Of a DNA stretch of 64,000 bases, positions 33,773-41,058 are shown one piece after another. The stretch lies in the NCBI RefSeq assembly GCF_016654005.1, contig NZ_JAEPWN010000005.1, forward strand, positions 62,001 through 126,000. The letters are read 5' to 3'. The position numbers were made by a program, and so were the translations under genes. The notes under the pieces are model-generated. The model did no database searches and was not told the origin of the DNA. It saw only the letters and a program-made list of their open reading frames with translations. Positions within the stretch are counted from its first letter, which is position 1. Each line of letters begins with the position of its first letter. Source of the DNA: Brevundimonas nasdae (GTDB lineage: Bacteria; Pseudomonadota; Alphaproteobacteria; Caulobacterales; Caulobacteraceae).

Positions 33773-34288
33773 TTATTGAGTGAGCGCGAACGCCTGCATC
33801 AGATCGGCGCCCGGGAAGGCCAGCAGCGCGCCGATGGCGATGGCCACGCCATAAGGAATATCGCCCTTGGGCTCCAGCAGACGCGTGACCCATCCGGGCG
33901 CAAAGGGTGTGACCATTTGAAGATGTTGGCGCGCCATCATCAGGAAAAGACAGAATGCACCGCCGACCACGCCGGTCCACAACAGGAACATGCCCGACCC
34001 GGACAGGCCGAGCCATAGACACGTCGCAGCCATCAGCTTGGCGTCGCCGCCGCCGATCCAGCGCAGGGCGAACATACCCATTCCCGCGAACAGGGCGGCC
34101 AAGCCAACGCCGACGTGGATCGCCAAGGCCGCCGGACTGAGACCTGCCAGAAGCGCAGCAGGAAAGAACAGCATGACCAGAGCCAATGAAATCCAATTCG
34201 GGATCTTCATGGTCAAGAGATCGTGCAGACCTCCGACGATGACGAGAGCGGGCATGATGCCCAGAGCGATGAAAATGGCGGCGTCCAT
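33773..34288 (-). CDS. cpaA: Prepilin peptidase CpaA (TadV)
   Basis: Membrane aspartyl protease that processes PilA and probably the pseudopilins. The 171-residue protein has about six helices and both catalytic aspartates of the A24 family: GLHDLLTMKIPN (Asp followed by the IPN turn) and IGGGDAKLMAA (GxGD). It lacks the methylase domain of long prepilin peptidases, as expected for TadV/CpaA. The ATG ending at 34288 is preferred over a TTG at 34306. It lies downstream of the pilA terminator, so it is probably expressed by read-through or its own promoter at lower level than pilA. Confidence 0.94.
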   Translation of the reverse strand: MDAAIFIALGIMPALVIVGGLHDLLTMKIPNWISLALVMLFFPAALLAGLSPAALAIHVGVGLAALFAGMGMFALRWIGGGDAKLMAATCLWLGLSGSGMFLLWTGVVGGAFCLFLMMARQHLQMVTPFAPGWVTRLLEPKGDIPYGVAIAIGALLAFPGADLMQAFALTQ

Positions 34289-34343
34289 GAACGGCACTCT
34301 ATTCAAAAGACATTAAGGCCGCGTTTCTCAAGTCGAAAAGCAA

Positions 34344-34371
34344 AAGGCCGGAGCGATGTCGCTCCGGCCTT
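34344..34371 (-). terminator. Intrinsic terminator between pilA and cpaA
   Basis: A 13-bp perfect stem (AAGGCCGGAGCGA and its complement) with a minimal loop. Read on the minus strand it is followed by TTTTGCTTTTCG, a good U-rich tail. It should end most pilA transcripts before cpaA, letting pilin be made in excess of the assembly proteins. Confidence 0.85.
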
Positions 34372-34398
34372 CCGTTCTGCGTAAAAGGCGTTTGATTA

Positions 34399-34572
34399 TT
34401 ACTTTGCAGCGACCAGCTTGTCCGACACAGCAGCGAAAGTGGACGACAGCTTGGTGCCCAGAGTGGTCACGGCGCCGATGATGACGACGGCGATCAGGGC
34501 GGCGATCAGGCCGTATTCGATGGCGGTGGCGCCGGACTCGTCTTTAACGAAACGCGAAACAAACTTGGTCAT
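34399..34572 (-). CDS. pilA: Flp-type major pilin PilA
   Basis: Major subunit of the Tad pilus; 57 residues. It begins MTKFVSRFVKDESG, is cut by CpaA after Gly14, and the mature protein starts ATAIEYGLIAALIAVV, the Flp signature with the Glu-Tyr pair at positions 5-6 of the hydrophobic helix. The C-terminal half (LGTKLSSTFAAVSDKLVAAK) is short and amphipathic. It closely resembles Caulobacter PilA. ATG at 34570-34572 has GGGA seven bases upstream. It is followed by a strong intrinsic terminator. In Caulobacter pilA is activated by CtrA; I see only TTTAAC-like half sites upstream here, not a full box. Confidence 0.97.
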   Translation of the reverse strand: MTKFVSRFVKDESGATAIEYGLIAALIAVVIIGAVTTLGTKLSSTFAAVSDKLVAAK

Positions 34573-34699
34573 TTTGGATCCCTTTCAAATAGATCAGCGA
34601 GCAACTTGGCGGGGGGAGCCGGATGCCCGCTTGACCCCCAAACGCAGGATCAAAATGCCCGACGCGAGTTAAAGCCGCGTCATGAGGTTTGGTTACTCC

Positions 34700-34722
34700 G
34701 ATATTTACTTGAAAAAAATATC
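34700..34722. promoter_or_regulatory. AT-rich inverted repeat between pilA and the divergent pseudopilin unit
   Basis: Arms GATATTT and AAATATC, spaced by nine bases, inside a 30-base AT-rich patch that stands out from the GC-rich surroundings. It lies about 130 bp upstream of the pilA start and 97 bp upstream of the divergent start, so it could be an operator or UP-type element for either side. Function is inferred. Confidence 0.45.
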
Positions 34723-34818
34723 CAAGATCTCTGTTTTCGCCGCTTCAGTCTTTGTTGAGAAATACTGACGCATCTTGCGCGTCACCACGCGCGTGCGCGC
34801 CGTTTATCAGGCATCACC

Positions 34819-35238
34819 ATGTCCCGGACTTCCGCCGCCCTCGGCCTCGTTCTCGCCCTCGCCGCCGTCACGACTCCGTCCATGTCCTGGGCGCAGGCGA
34901 GCACGATGAATGTGGAGATCGACCGTTCCACCCGCGTCCGTCTGACCGGAGGCGCGGCTTCGGTGATCGTCGGCAATCCGCAGATCGCCGACGTCACGGT
35001 CGTGGACGCCAACACCCTGTTCATCACGGGCAAGGGTTATGGCGTTACCCAGGTTGTCGCCGTCGACGCCATCGGACGCACCCTGTTCCAGCGCGACATC
35101 GTCGTCACCGCAGGTTCGACCGGCTCTGTCCGGGTATGGCGCGGCGCCCAGGCGACGGAAATGGCGTGCGGCGCGAGTTGCGCGCCCAGCGTGCGCACGG
35201 CAGGCGACAGCGGCGCCGCCCGTTCGACTGCGCCTTGA
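34819..35238 (+). CDS. Stand-alone pilus assembly N-terminal domain protein (CpaC-N-like)
   Basis: A 139-residue exported protein that corresponds to the N-terminal domain of a secretin such as CpaC without the barrel. A signal peptide (AALGLVLALAAVTTPSMSWA) is followed by the domain at about 30-105 (ASVIVGNPQIADVTVVDANT, LFITGKGYGVTQVVAVD), which aligns by eye with VIVSNPQVAEAMLHSP of CpaC. The C-terminal tail has two cysteines (MACGASCAP). Caulobacter encodes a comparable small accessory protein with its TadE/F genes. It is the first gene of a plus-strand unit divergent from pilA, and its stop overlaps a possible TTG start of the next gene. Confidence 0.85.
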   Translation: MSRTSAALGLVLALAAVTTPSMSWAQASTMNVEIDRSTRVRLTGGAASVIVGNPQIADVTVVDANTLFITGKGYGVTQVVAVDAIGRTLFQRDIVVTAGSTGSVRVWRGAQATEMACGASCAPSVRTAGDSGAARSTAP

Positions 35239-35249
35239 CCCTTCGTCCG

Positions 35250-35789
35250 ATGGGTTTCGCTCGCAGATTCAGTAAGGCGACGCAGGGTACTGCGGCGGTG
35301 GAGTTCGCGCTGGTCGCCGCTCCCTTCTTTCTGCTTCTGGGCGCGATCATGGAGCTCGCCATGGTCTTTGTGCTGGATTCCGTGCTGGAGGCCGCGACCA
35401 TGGACACCGGCCGGATGATCCGCACCGGCCAGGCGGACGCCCAGGGTTTCGACGCCGCACGCTTCAAGGAGGAAGTCTGCAGCCGCATGAGCGTCTGGTC
35501 TGGCGATTGCCAAACGCGCGCGACCGTCGATGTGCGCGTCATCGGCTCGTTCAACACCGAACTTCCAGCGCCTTCCAAGCCTGAAGATCTGAAGGACTGT
35601 TATAATGGCGGCGGCCCCGGCAGTCTGGTTCTGGCTCGGGTCTGGTATCGCCAGCCGGTGATCACGCCCATCCTTGATCAGGCCATTGCCCGCGTCGGCA
35701 ACCAGCGCACCGCCCTGCTGCAGGCGACGACCGCGTTCAAGAACGAACCCTTCACCCAGTCCGGCTCTGGCGGCGCAACCTGTAAATGA
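35250..35789 (+). CDS. TadE-like pseudopilin
   Basis: Minor pseudopilin of the Tad system, 179 residues. After a short basic leader it has the prepilin-type site QG|TAAVEFALVAAPFFLLL (cut after the Gly, Glu at position 5) and one long membrane helix (about 14-40); the rest is periplasmic, with cysteines in EEVCSRM, SGDCQTR and KDCYNGG that may form disulfides. ATG at 35250 is used; a TTG at 35235 overlapping the preceding stop would add five residues and may be the real coupled start, since no ribosome site precedes the ATG. The next gene starts within its stop (ATGA). Confidence 0.9.
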   Translation: MGFARRFSKATQGTAAVEFALVAAPFFLLLGAIMELAMVFVLDSVLEAATMDTGRMIRTGQADAQGFDAARFKEEVCSRMSVWSGDCQTRATVDVRVIGSFNTELPAPSKPEDLKDCYNGGGPGSLVLARVWYRQPVITPILDQAIARVGNQRTALLQATTAFKNEPFTQSGSGGATCK

Positions 35790-36331
35790 CGATGGGTCGA
35801 AATATCCTCAGCAGGCTGGCGCGGGACACCAGGGGGCTCGCGGCGGTGGAGTTCGCCATCCTCGCGCCTGTGATGATCCTGATCTACGTCGGCGTGGCAG
35901 AGGTGTGCCAAGGCTATATGGCCATGAAGCGCACCAACCATGTCGCCGCCATGGTCGGCGATCTGGTGACCCAGAGCAGTTCGCTGGATCAGGCAGGCTT
36001 CACCAATGTCTTCGGCATCGGCGGTCAGATCATGGCGCCCTTCCCGGTGACGACGCTGAAACAGCGCGTGACCAGCGTCACACGTATCTCCGCCACCAAA
36101 CTGCAGTTGGACTGGAGCAAGGGCGACGGCATGTCGCCAATGACGCTCAGCGAAGCCTCTGTGCCGGACGACTTGATCGCGCCGGGCCAGACCGTGATCA
36201 TCACCGAGGCCTACTACGCCTATAGGTCGCCCCTGGGCTACGTCATGCCGGCGCTCACCAACTTCAAGCACACGACCTATCTTCAGCCACGCAACACCAA
36301 CACGGTGGATTGCATACGCGCCTGCACCTAG
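35786..36331 (+). CDS. TadF/TadE-like pseudopilin
   Basis: Second Tad pseudopilin, 181 residues. The leader ends at TRG and the mature end reads LAAVEFAILAPVMILIYVG, again with Glu five residues after the cut. A single helix is followed by a beta-rich periplasmic part (TNHVAAMVGDLVTQSSSLDQ, SVTRISATKLQLDWSKG) ending with two close cysteines (VDCIRACT). Its ATG overlaps the stop of the preceding gene. Its own stop overlaps the pabB stop by four bases in convergent orientation. Together with the preceding pseudopilin it probably forms a minor-pilin initiation complex. Confidence 0.9.
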   Translation: MTMGRNILSRLARDTRGLAAVEFAILAPVMILIYVGVAEVCQGYMAMKRTNHVAAMVGDLVTQSSSLDQAGFTNVFGIGGQIMAPFPVTTLKQRVTSVTRISATKLQLDWSKGDGMSPMTLSEASVPDDLIAPGQTVIITEAYYAYRSPLGYVMPALTNFKHTTYLQPRNTNTVDCIRACT

Positions 36332-37641
36332 TCGCGGGTCGAGATCAGGGCGTCCCGCAGGGCGGATATCTTGGCGTCGGTTTCGGCGCATTCGGCCTCA
36401 GGATCGCTGTCTGCCACGATCCCAGCTCCGGCCAGGGTGCGGTAACGCCAGCCGCTGTCGGTAAGTTCGAACGAGGCCGTGCGGATCAGGACCGAGGCGG
36501 TCAGGCCGCCGTTCGCTTCGATCAGAAACAGCGAACCGCACCAGGGGCCGCGCGGCGGTTCGTGCTGGGCGATCAGCTTCATCGCCTGATGCTTCGGCGC
36601 ACCCGTAATGGAGCCTGGCGGGAAGGTCGCCTCCAGCAGATCGGCAGGGGTGACACCCGGCGCAGCGCGCGCCGTCACCGTCGAAACCAGATGATGGACC
36701 GTGGGGTGGCTCTCGACCGCGAACAGGGTTTCGACACGCACCGAACCGGGCAGTGACGCGCGGGCCAGATCATTGCGCATCAGGTCGACGATCATCAGGT
36801 TTTCGGCCCGGTCCTTGGCGCTGGCCAAAAGATCGGCGGCCTGGGCGGCGTCCTGAACGGGGTCGGCGGCGCGGGGGCGCGTGCCCTTGATCGGACGGGC
36901 CTCGATGCGGCCCGTCGCGGCGTCGAAGGCTAGGAACAACTCGGGGGAGTTCGACGCCAAGGCCCGACCCTCGATCCGCCAATAGGCCCCGAACGGTGAC
37001 GCCCGCCCCTGCTGCAGGCGCAGGAAGACGTCGAAAGGATCGGCGTCGGACTTCAGAACGCCGGACCATGCGCGGGCGATATTGGCCTGAAACAGTTCGC
37101 CCGCCGCGATGCGAGACACGACATCGGCGACCGCATCTTGATAGCCGCCTTCCGATACCTCCGCCTCGAAGGTTTCAGCGGGAGCAGGGCGGGCGTGGGG
37201 CCGCCTCGCGCCGCCCAGCCAGTCTTCCGCACGAACGGCGGCGGCTTCGGCATCCGCTTGCGTCACGCCCCGGCCGATGATGTGGACGGATCGCTCATGA
37301 TGATCAAAGCTCAGCAGCGCCGGATAACGGGCCAGCATCAAATCAGGCCAGACCGCCTCCCGCCGCCCCGTCGCCGGACGCGCGCCTGCATCATAGGCGG
37401 CCAGGCCGACCGTTCCGGGACCAAAGGTCGGATCGCGCAAGGCTTCGAACGGGGCCGCCTCATTGACCGAGCCGACGGACATGCGGTCCGGCTCAGCCCC
37501 GACATGGGACCACCGCCCGCCCGGCCCGCCATCCGACAACAGGGCCAGAACACCATCGCCGCCGCCCAGTCCGGCGACGACATGCAGAGGCTCCACCCAT
37601 GGGTGGCTGCGGGTGGCGACGTGGTTCAGTCCCTGGCTCAC
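36328..37641 (-). CDS. pabB: Aminodeoxychorismate synthase component I
   Basis: PabB turns chorismate and ammonia into 4-amino-4-deoxychorismate for folate synthesis. The 437-residue protein has the chorismate-binding domain from about residue 165: YQDAVADVVSRIAAGELFQA, NSPELFLAF, PIKGTRPR (with the lysine diagnostic of PabB rather than anthranilate synthase), ENLMIVDLMRNDLAR, PGSITGAPKHQAM and AGAGIVADSDPEAE. No fused lyase (PabC) domain is seen and pabA is not adjacent. The ATG overlaps the stop of the upstream phosphatase gene by four bases, so they are coupled. Confidence 0.93.
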   Translation of the reverse strand: MSQGLNHVATRSHPWVEPLHVVAGLGGGDGVLALLSDGGPGGRWSHVGAEPDRMSVGSVNEAAPFEALRDPTFGPGTVGLAAYDAGARPATGRREAVWPDLMLARYPALLSFDHHERSVHIIGRGVTQADAEAAAVRAEDWLGGARRPHARPAPAETFEAEVSEGGYQDAVADVVSRIAAGELFQANIARAWSGVLKSDADPFDVFLRLQQGRASPFGAYWRIEGRALASNSPELFLAFDAATGRIEARPIKGTRPRAADPVQDAAQAADLLASAKDRAENLMIVDLMRNDLARASLPGSVRVETLFAVESHPTVHHLVSTVTARAAPGVTPADLLEATFPPGSITGAPKHQAMKLIAQHEPPRGPWCGSLFLIEANGGLTASVLIRTASFELTDSGWRYRTLAGAGIVADSDPEAECAETDAKISALRDALISTRD

Positions 37642-38417
37642 GCCGACAGACGCGCCGTGATCCGGTCGCGCAGGGCCGCATCCACGCCCAGCACCTGTTC
37701 CAGATAGGCGTCCAGCGAGCCGTTGCGCTTGGCGATTTCGGCGAAGGCGGCGTCCAGATAGTCCGGCTCCACCCCCAGGAAGGCGACCACCGCCTCATGC
37801 GAGGCGACACGGCCGGTCATCTTCTCCAGTTGGCGGGCGACGGACGGGGCGCGTCGGTCCAGATCGACAGCGGCGTTGGTCAGCAGGAAGTCTTCGATCA
37901 GGTCGTCGCGCGAAACCCCCAACAGATGATGCGTCAGAGCGGCCAGAAAACCGGTGCGATCCTTGCCCGCCGCGCAATGGATCAACACGGGCCGATCCGT
38001 CTCGGCCAGGGCGCGGAAATAGCGGCTGAACACATCCCGATGCGACACGTCGAACGGCAGGCGGCGATAGGTGCGCTCCATGAACCGCCGCCCCGATTCC
38101 GGCGTCAGGTCTTCGGTCTTGAGAAAAGTGATGTGCGGCGCCTCCATGCCGTCATCGACCGTTCCGGCGATCACCTGGGCGTCGAAACCTTCGGGCCTGC
38201 GCGAGGGCTGGTCGCGGCGTTCGCCCGCCCGGCGCAGGTCGACCACCGTGCCGATGTTCAAGGTCTTCACCCGCTCCAGATCCGCATCGCTGGCCCGGGC
38301 ATGGTGGGCCGAGCGCAGCAGAAGACCGGGCCGCAGACGCAGCCCGGCTCCAACGGCGTAATCGCCATAGTCGCGGAAGTTGTCGATGGCGTCGAAGGTC
38401 AGAAGGCGGCTGCTCAT
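37638..38417 (-). CDS. Tyrosine-protein phosphatase (DSP-like, Y_phosphatase3 type)
   Basis: A 259-residue cysteine phosphatase of the bacterial IphP/LipA-like group. The P-loop is HCAAGKDRTG with the nucleophile Cys148 and Arg154; DNFRDYGDY near the start and RLRPGLLLRSAHHA are typical of the family. The lysine in GKDRTG is associated with phosphoinositide or dual activity in relatives, but the substrate here is unknown. Start placed at the ATG ending at 38417 (AAGG eight bases upstream); a longer frame overlaps the regulator gene. It overlaps pabB by four bases and lies 22 bp downstream of the winged-helix regulator gene. Confidence 0.9.
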   Translation of the reverse strand: MSSRLLTFDAIDNFRDYGDYAVGAGLRLRPGLLLRSAHHARASDADLERVKTLNIGTVVDLRRAGERRDQPSRRPEGFDAQVIAGTVDDGMEAPHITFLKTEDLTPESGRRFMERTYRRLPFDVSHRDVFSRYFRALAETDRPVLIHCAAGKDRTGFLAALTHHLLGVSRDDLIEDFLLTNAAVDLDRRAPSVARQLEKMTGRVASHEAVVAFLGVEPDYLDAAFAEIAKRNGSLDAYLEQVLGVDAALRDRITARLSA

Positions 38418-38439
38418 AGACAGGCCTTCTAGCGTGTCT

Positions 38440-38742
38440 TCATCGTTCTGGCAGCAGTTGCGACATTGCATCCAGATAGGCGACGAAGGCGGCGCGCCCG
38501 GTTTCCGTCAGACTGGCTTCCGTCAGGGGTTTGCGCCCCTTGAAGCTCTTGTCGACCCTGACGAAGCCCGCCTCTTCCAGTTTGCGCAGATGGACGGACA
38601 GATTGCCGTCCGTGGTCTGCAGCCGGGCCTTCAGGCTGGTGAAATCCGCCGTCTCTGCGCCCGACAGGAAGGCCATGATGCCCAGTCGGATGCGACCGTG
38701 AATGACCTCGTCGATGCGGCTGATGTCGAAGTCGTCCGCCAT
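38440..38742 (-). CDS. Winged-helix transcriptional regulator (ArsR/MarR-like)
   Basis: A 100-residue single-domain DNA-binding protein. The sequence shows an N-terminal dimer helix (ISRIDEVIHGRIRLGIMAFL), the helix-turn-helix (DFTSLKARLQTTDGNLSVHL RKLEEAGFV) and a wing with a basic tip (KSFKGRKPLTEASLTETG). It belongs to the small PadR/MarR-like group usually encoded with a membrane protein it controls. Its ATG overlaps the TGA of the upstream membrane-protein gene by one base (TGATG), so they form one unit. No metal-binding cysteines are seen. An AT-rich dyad at 39409-39423 upstream of the pair is a candidate operator. Confidence 0.9.
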   Translation of the reverse strand: MADDFDISRIDEVIHGRIRLGIMAFLSGAETADFTSLKARLQTTDGNLSVHLRKLEEAGFVRVDKSFKGRKPLTEASLTETGRAAFVAYLDAMSQLLPER

Positions 38743-39365
38743 CAGATGACCTCAGCCGGTTCCTGGCGCATCAGGATCAGGCCCGGGATCAGGGCCACTG
38801 CGATCAGAACGACCGTGAAAACCAGATAGATGGCCGGACTGTCGATGAACCAGGCTACAGCGACGCCGCCGACATAGGCCAGCAGGGCAGTCCAGCCCAT
38901 CCAGCGGGTGCGGGTCATCGCAGCGCCGATCATCCAGGCCGAGCCATAGGCGACCAGCACCACCGTCGGCATGACCGCCATCCACGACCAGTTGCCGGTC
39001 TTCACTGACAGGGCGGCCAGGGCCAGCCAGGTGGCGAATATGCCATATCCTACGCCGGACCAAGCGGCGCCCACGGCGCGATTGGCCGAGGAGTGGGCGC
39101 CGGGCCGGGCCTTGATGCGTCCGATCAATACGGTCAGGACGGCTGTGAAGACCACGCCCGCGCCGACCCAAAGCCACAAGGGCGCCCATGGCCCCGCCTC
39201 GACCAAGCCTGCCTGCATGACCCATTGGCCCAGGCTGGCTATCCCGAAAATGATGGCGGCCGCGACCAGTATCGGCCCTGCCAGCAGCGGGGCGTGCCGT
39301 CCCTCGTGCGCCAGCGCCCGCATATAGGCGATGTCGTCCTGAATAGCCTGATTGTCGCGCGCCAT
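38742..39365 (-). CDS. Six-helix membrane protein paired with a winged-helix regulator
   Basis: A 207-residue inner-membrane protein with six predicted helices (for example LLAGPILVAAAIIFGIASLG, WVGAGVVFTAVLTVLIG, WMAVMPTVVLVAYGSAWMIG, YLVFTVVLIAVALIPGLIL) after a soluble N-terminus (AIQDDIAYMRALAHEGRHAP). I do not recognise a functional family. Proteins of this design are often co-encoded with a small PadR/MarR-like repressor, as here, where the regulator's start overlaps this gene's stop by one base. Transport or sensing are both possible. The ATG ends at 39365 after GGAGGACGCCCC. Confidence 0.82.
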   Translation of the reverse strand: MARDNQAIQDDIAYMRALAHEGRHAPLLAGPILVAAAIIFGIASLGQWVMQAGLVEAGPWAPLWLWVGAGVVFTAVLTVLIGRIKARPGAHSSANRAVGAAWSGVGYGIFATWLALAALSVKTGNWSWMAVMPTVVLVAYGSAWMIGAAMTRTRWMGWTALLAYVGGVAVAWFIDSPAIYLVFTVVLIAVALIPGLILMRQEPAEVI

Positions 39366-39408
39366 GGGGCGTCCTCCTGAACCTGATGAGCTCAGGATCA
39401 GTCATTTG

Positions 39409-39423
39409 CTTTATTTTGTAAAG
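39409..39423. promoter_or_regulatory. AT-rich dyad, candidate operator of the regulator/membrane-protein pair
   Basis: CTTTA-N5-TAAAG, a perfect five-base dyad in an AT-rich patch 44 bp upstream of the membrane-protein start. Its position in the promoter region fits an autorepressor site for the winged-helix protein of the same operon. Seen directly; binding is inferred. Confidence 0.45.
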
Positions 39424-39442
39424 TTCTTTTTATAGCGATCAT

Positions 39443-39477
39443 ATCCGCCCGATCCGCAGCTCACGGACCGGGCGGAT
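39443..39477 (-). terminator. Hairpin downstream of amn
   Basis: Fourteen-base arms with one mismatch (ATCCGCCCGATCCG paired to CGGACCGGGCGGAT) around a seven-base loop, six bases past the amn stop. There is no U-run, only AT-rich sequence beyond, so it is a probable but not classic terminator. Confidence 0.55.
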
Positions 39478-39483
39478 GAAGGC

Positions 39484-40929
39484 TTAACGGAACGGCGGCT
39501 CGTCGAACGCGCGCAGCTTGCGGGAATGCAGGCGCGGGCCTTCGTTGCGCAGCAGGTCCACGGCCTGAATGCCGATCTGAAGGTGTTCGGAGATCGAGCC
39601 TTCGTAGAAGCGATTGGCCTGGCCCGGCAGCTTGATCTCTCCGTGCAGCGGCTTGTCCGACACGCACAGCAGCGTTCCGTAGGGCACGCGGAAGCGGTAA
39701 CCCTGGGCGGCGATGGTGGCGCTTTCCATGTCGATGGCGACGGCGCGGCTCTGGTTGAAACGCAGCGCCGACTTGGAATAGCGCAGCTCCCAGTTCCGGT
39801 CGTCGGTGGTGACGACGGTGCCGGTGCGCAGGCGCAGCTTGACCTCGTCGCCCGGCATGCCGCTGACCGACTTGGTGGCGTCGTACAGGGCGCGCTGGAC
39901 CTCGGCGATCGAGGGGATGGGGATGTCCGGCGGCAGAACCGCGTCCAGCACATGGTCGTCACGCAGATAGGCGTGGGCCAGCACATAGTCGCCGATGGTC
40001 TGGCTGGCGCGCAGGCCGCCGCAGTGACCGATCATCAGCCACACATGGGGACGTACGACCGCCAGGTGGTCGGTGATGGTCTTGGCGTTGGACGGGCCGA
40101 CGCCGATGTTGACCAGGGTCACGCCCTGATTGCCCGGCGCCGTCAGGTGATAGGCCGGCATCTGGTGCTTCTTCCAGGCCGTGTCGCTGATCGCCGCCTC
40201 TGGGTTGGGCGTGTCGCGCGTGATGACGATGCCGCCCGCGCAGGACAGGGTTTCGTAGGGCGAACCCGGCGTCTGCAGCTGCTCGATGGCCCAGCGCACG
40301 AACTCATCGACGTAGCGATTATAGTTGGTGAACAGGACATAGGACTGAACATCGTCGACCGGCGTGCCGGTGTAGTGCTTCAGCCGCGCCAGAGAGAAGT
40401 CGGTCCGCAGGCCGTCGAAATGCGACAGGGGGAAGTCGCCGCCCGGCTCGAACAGGCCATCGGCGATTTCGTCGCCGATATGGGCCAGGTCCGTCGTCGG
40501 GAACCAGCGCGCCAGCGCCGCCGTCATCGACCGGTCCAGCGCCACTTCCAGACCGTCGGTCACATAGGGGAAGGGGATTTCCTGACGCGAGACCTCGACC
40601 TCGAAGGTCGCGCCGTATTCTTCCTCAAGCAGGCCCAGCTGCTCGGTCAGATAGGGGCGGAACAGGTCCGGCCGCGTGACAGTGGTCGAATAGCTGCCCT
40701 GGCGCGACAGCCGGGCATAGGCGCGCGGCGCCAGGTCCTGGGGGCGATCCCCGTCCCAGCGGATGCGAAGTTCGGGATAGGCGAACACCCCTTCGGCGCG
40801 TTTCAGCGGATCGGGCCGCTCGCCGGTGTTGACGAAATCCCGCACGGCGTCGCGCAGGTTGGTCACGGATTGGGTGTAGAGGGTTTCGAGGCGGTCCAGC
40901 GCCGCCTGTGCTGTCATTTGTTCTGTCAT
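39484..40929 (-). CDS. amn: AMP nucleosidase
   Basis: Amn splits AMP to adenine and ribose 5-phosphate and so helps set the adenylate pool. The 481-residue protein has the N-terminal Amn-specific domain (AYPELRIRWDG, FRPYLTEQLGLLEEEYGA) and a C-terminal nucleoside-phosphorylase fold (TLVNIGVGPSNAKTITDHLA, VWLMIGHCGGLR, and RAVAIDMESATIAAQGYRF with the ribose-site Glu). Its length matches E. coli Amn (484). Start taken at the ATG ending at 40929 after AGAGGAAG; an upstream frame to 41004 is not supported. It is divergent from the MFS drug transporter gene. Confidence 0.95.
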   Translation of the reverse strand: MTEQMTAQAALDRLETLYTQSVTNLRDAVRDFVNTGERPDPLKRAEGVFAYPELRIRWDGDRPQDLAPRAYARLSRQGSYSTTVTRPDLFRPYLTEQLGLLEEEYGATFEVEVSRQEIPFPYVTDGLEVALDRSMTAALARWFPTTDLAHIGDEIADGLFEPGGDFPLSHFDGLRTDFSLARLKHYTGTPVDDVQSYVLFTNYNRYVDEFVRWAIEQLQTPGSPYETLSCAGGIVITRDTPNPEAAISDTAWKKHQMPAYHLTAPGNQGVTLVNIGVGPSNAKTITDHLAVVRPHVWLMIGHCGGLRASQTIGDYVLAHAYLRDDHVLDAVLPPDIPIPSIAEVQRALYDATKSVSGMPGDEVKLRLRTGTVVTTDDRNWELRYSKSALRFNQSRAVAIDMESATIAAQGYRFRVPYGTLLCVSDKPLHGEIKLPGQANRFYEGSISEHLQIGIQAVDLLRNEGPRLHSRKLRAFDEPPFR

Positions 40930-41058
40930 GACTTCCTCTAGCGAAGCTTCATGACAATGGCGAGGCGCCACGCGTTCAAGCTCGATTTCGTTGCGTTGCA
41001 GCAACTTGTCATGGCTGTGCGGTTGCGCATCGAGGCTTGGCGGCGCATCTGGAGCCCC

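Noticed and set aside
39526-40941. 471-residue plus-strand frame opposite amn
   Set aside because: Antisense shadow; the minus strand carries intact AMP nucleosidase motifs.
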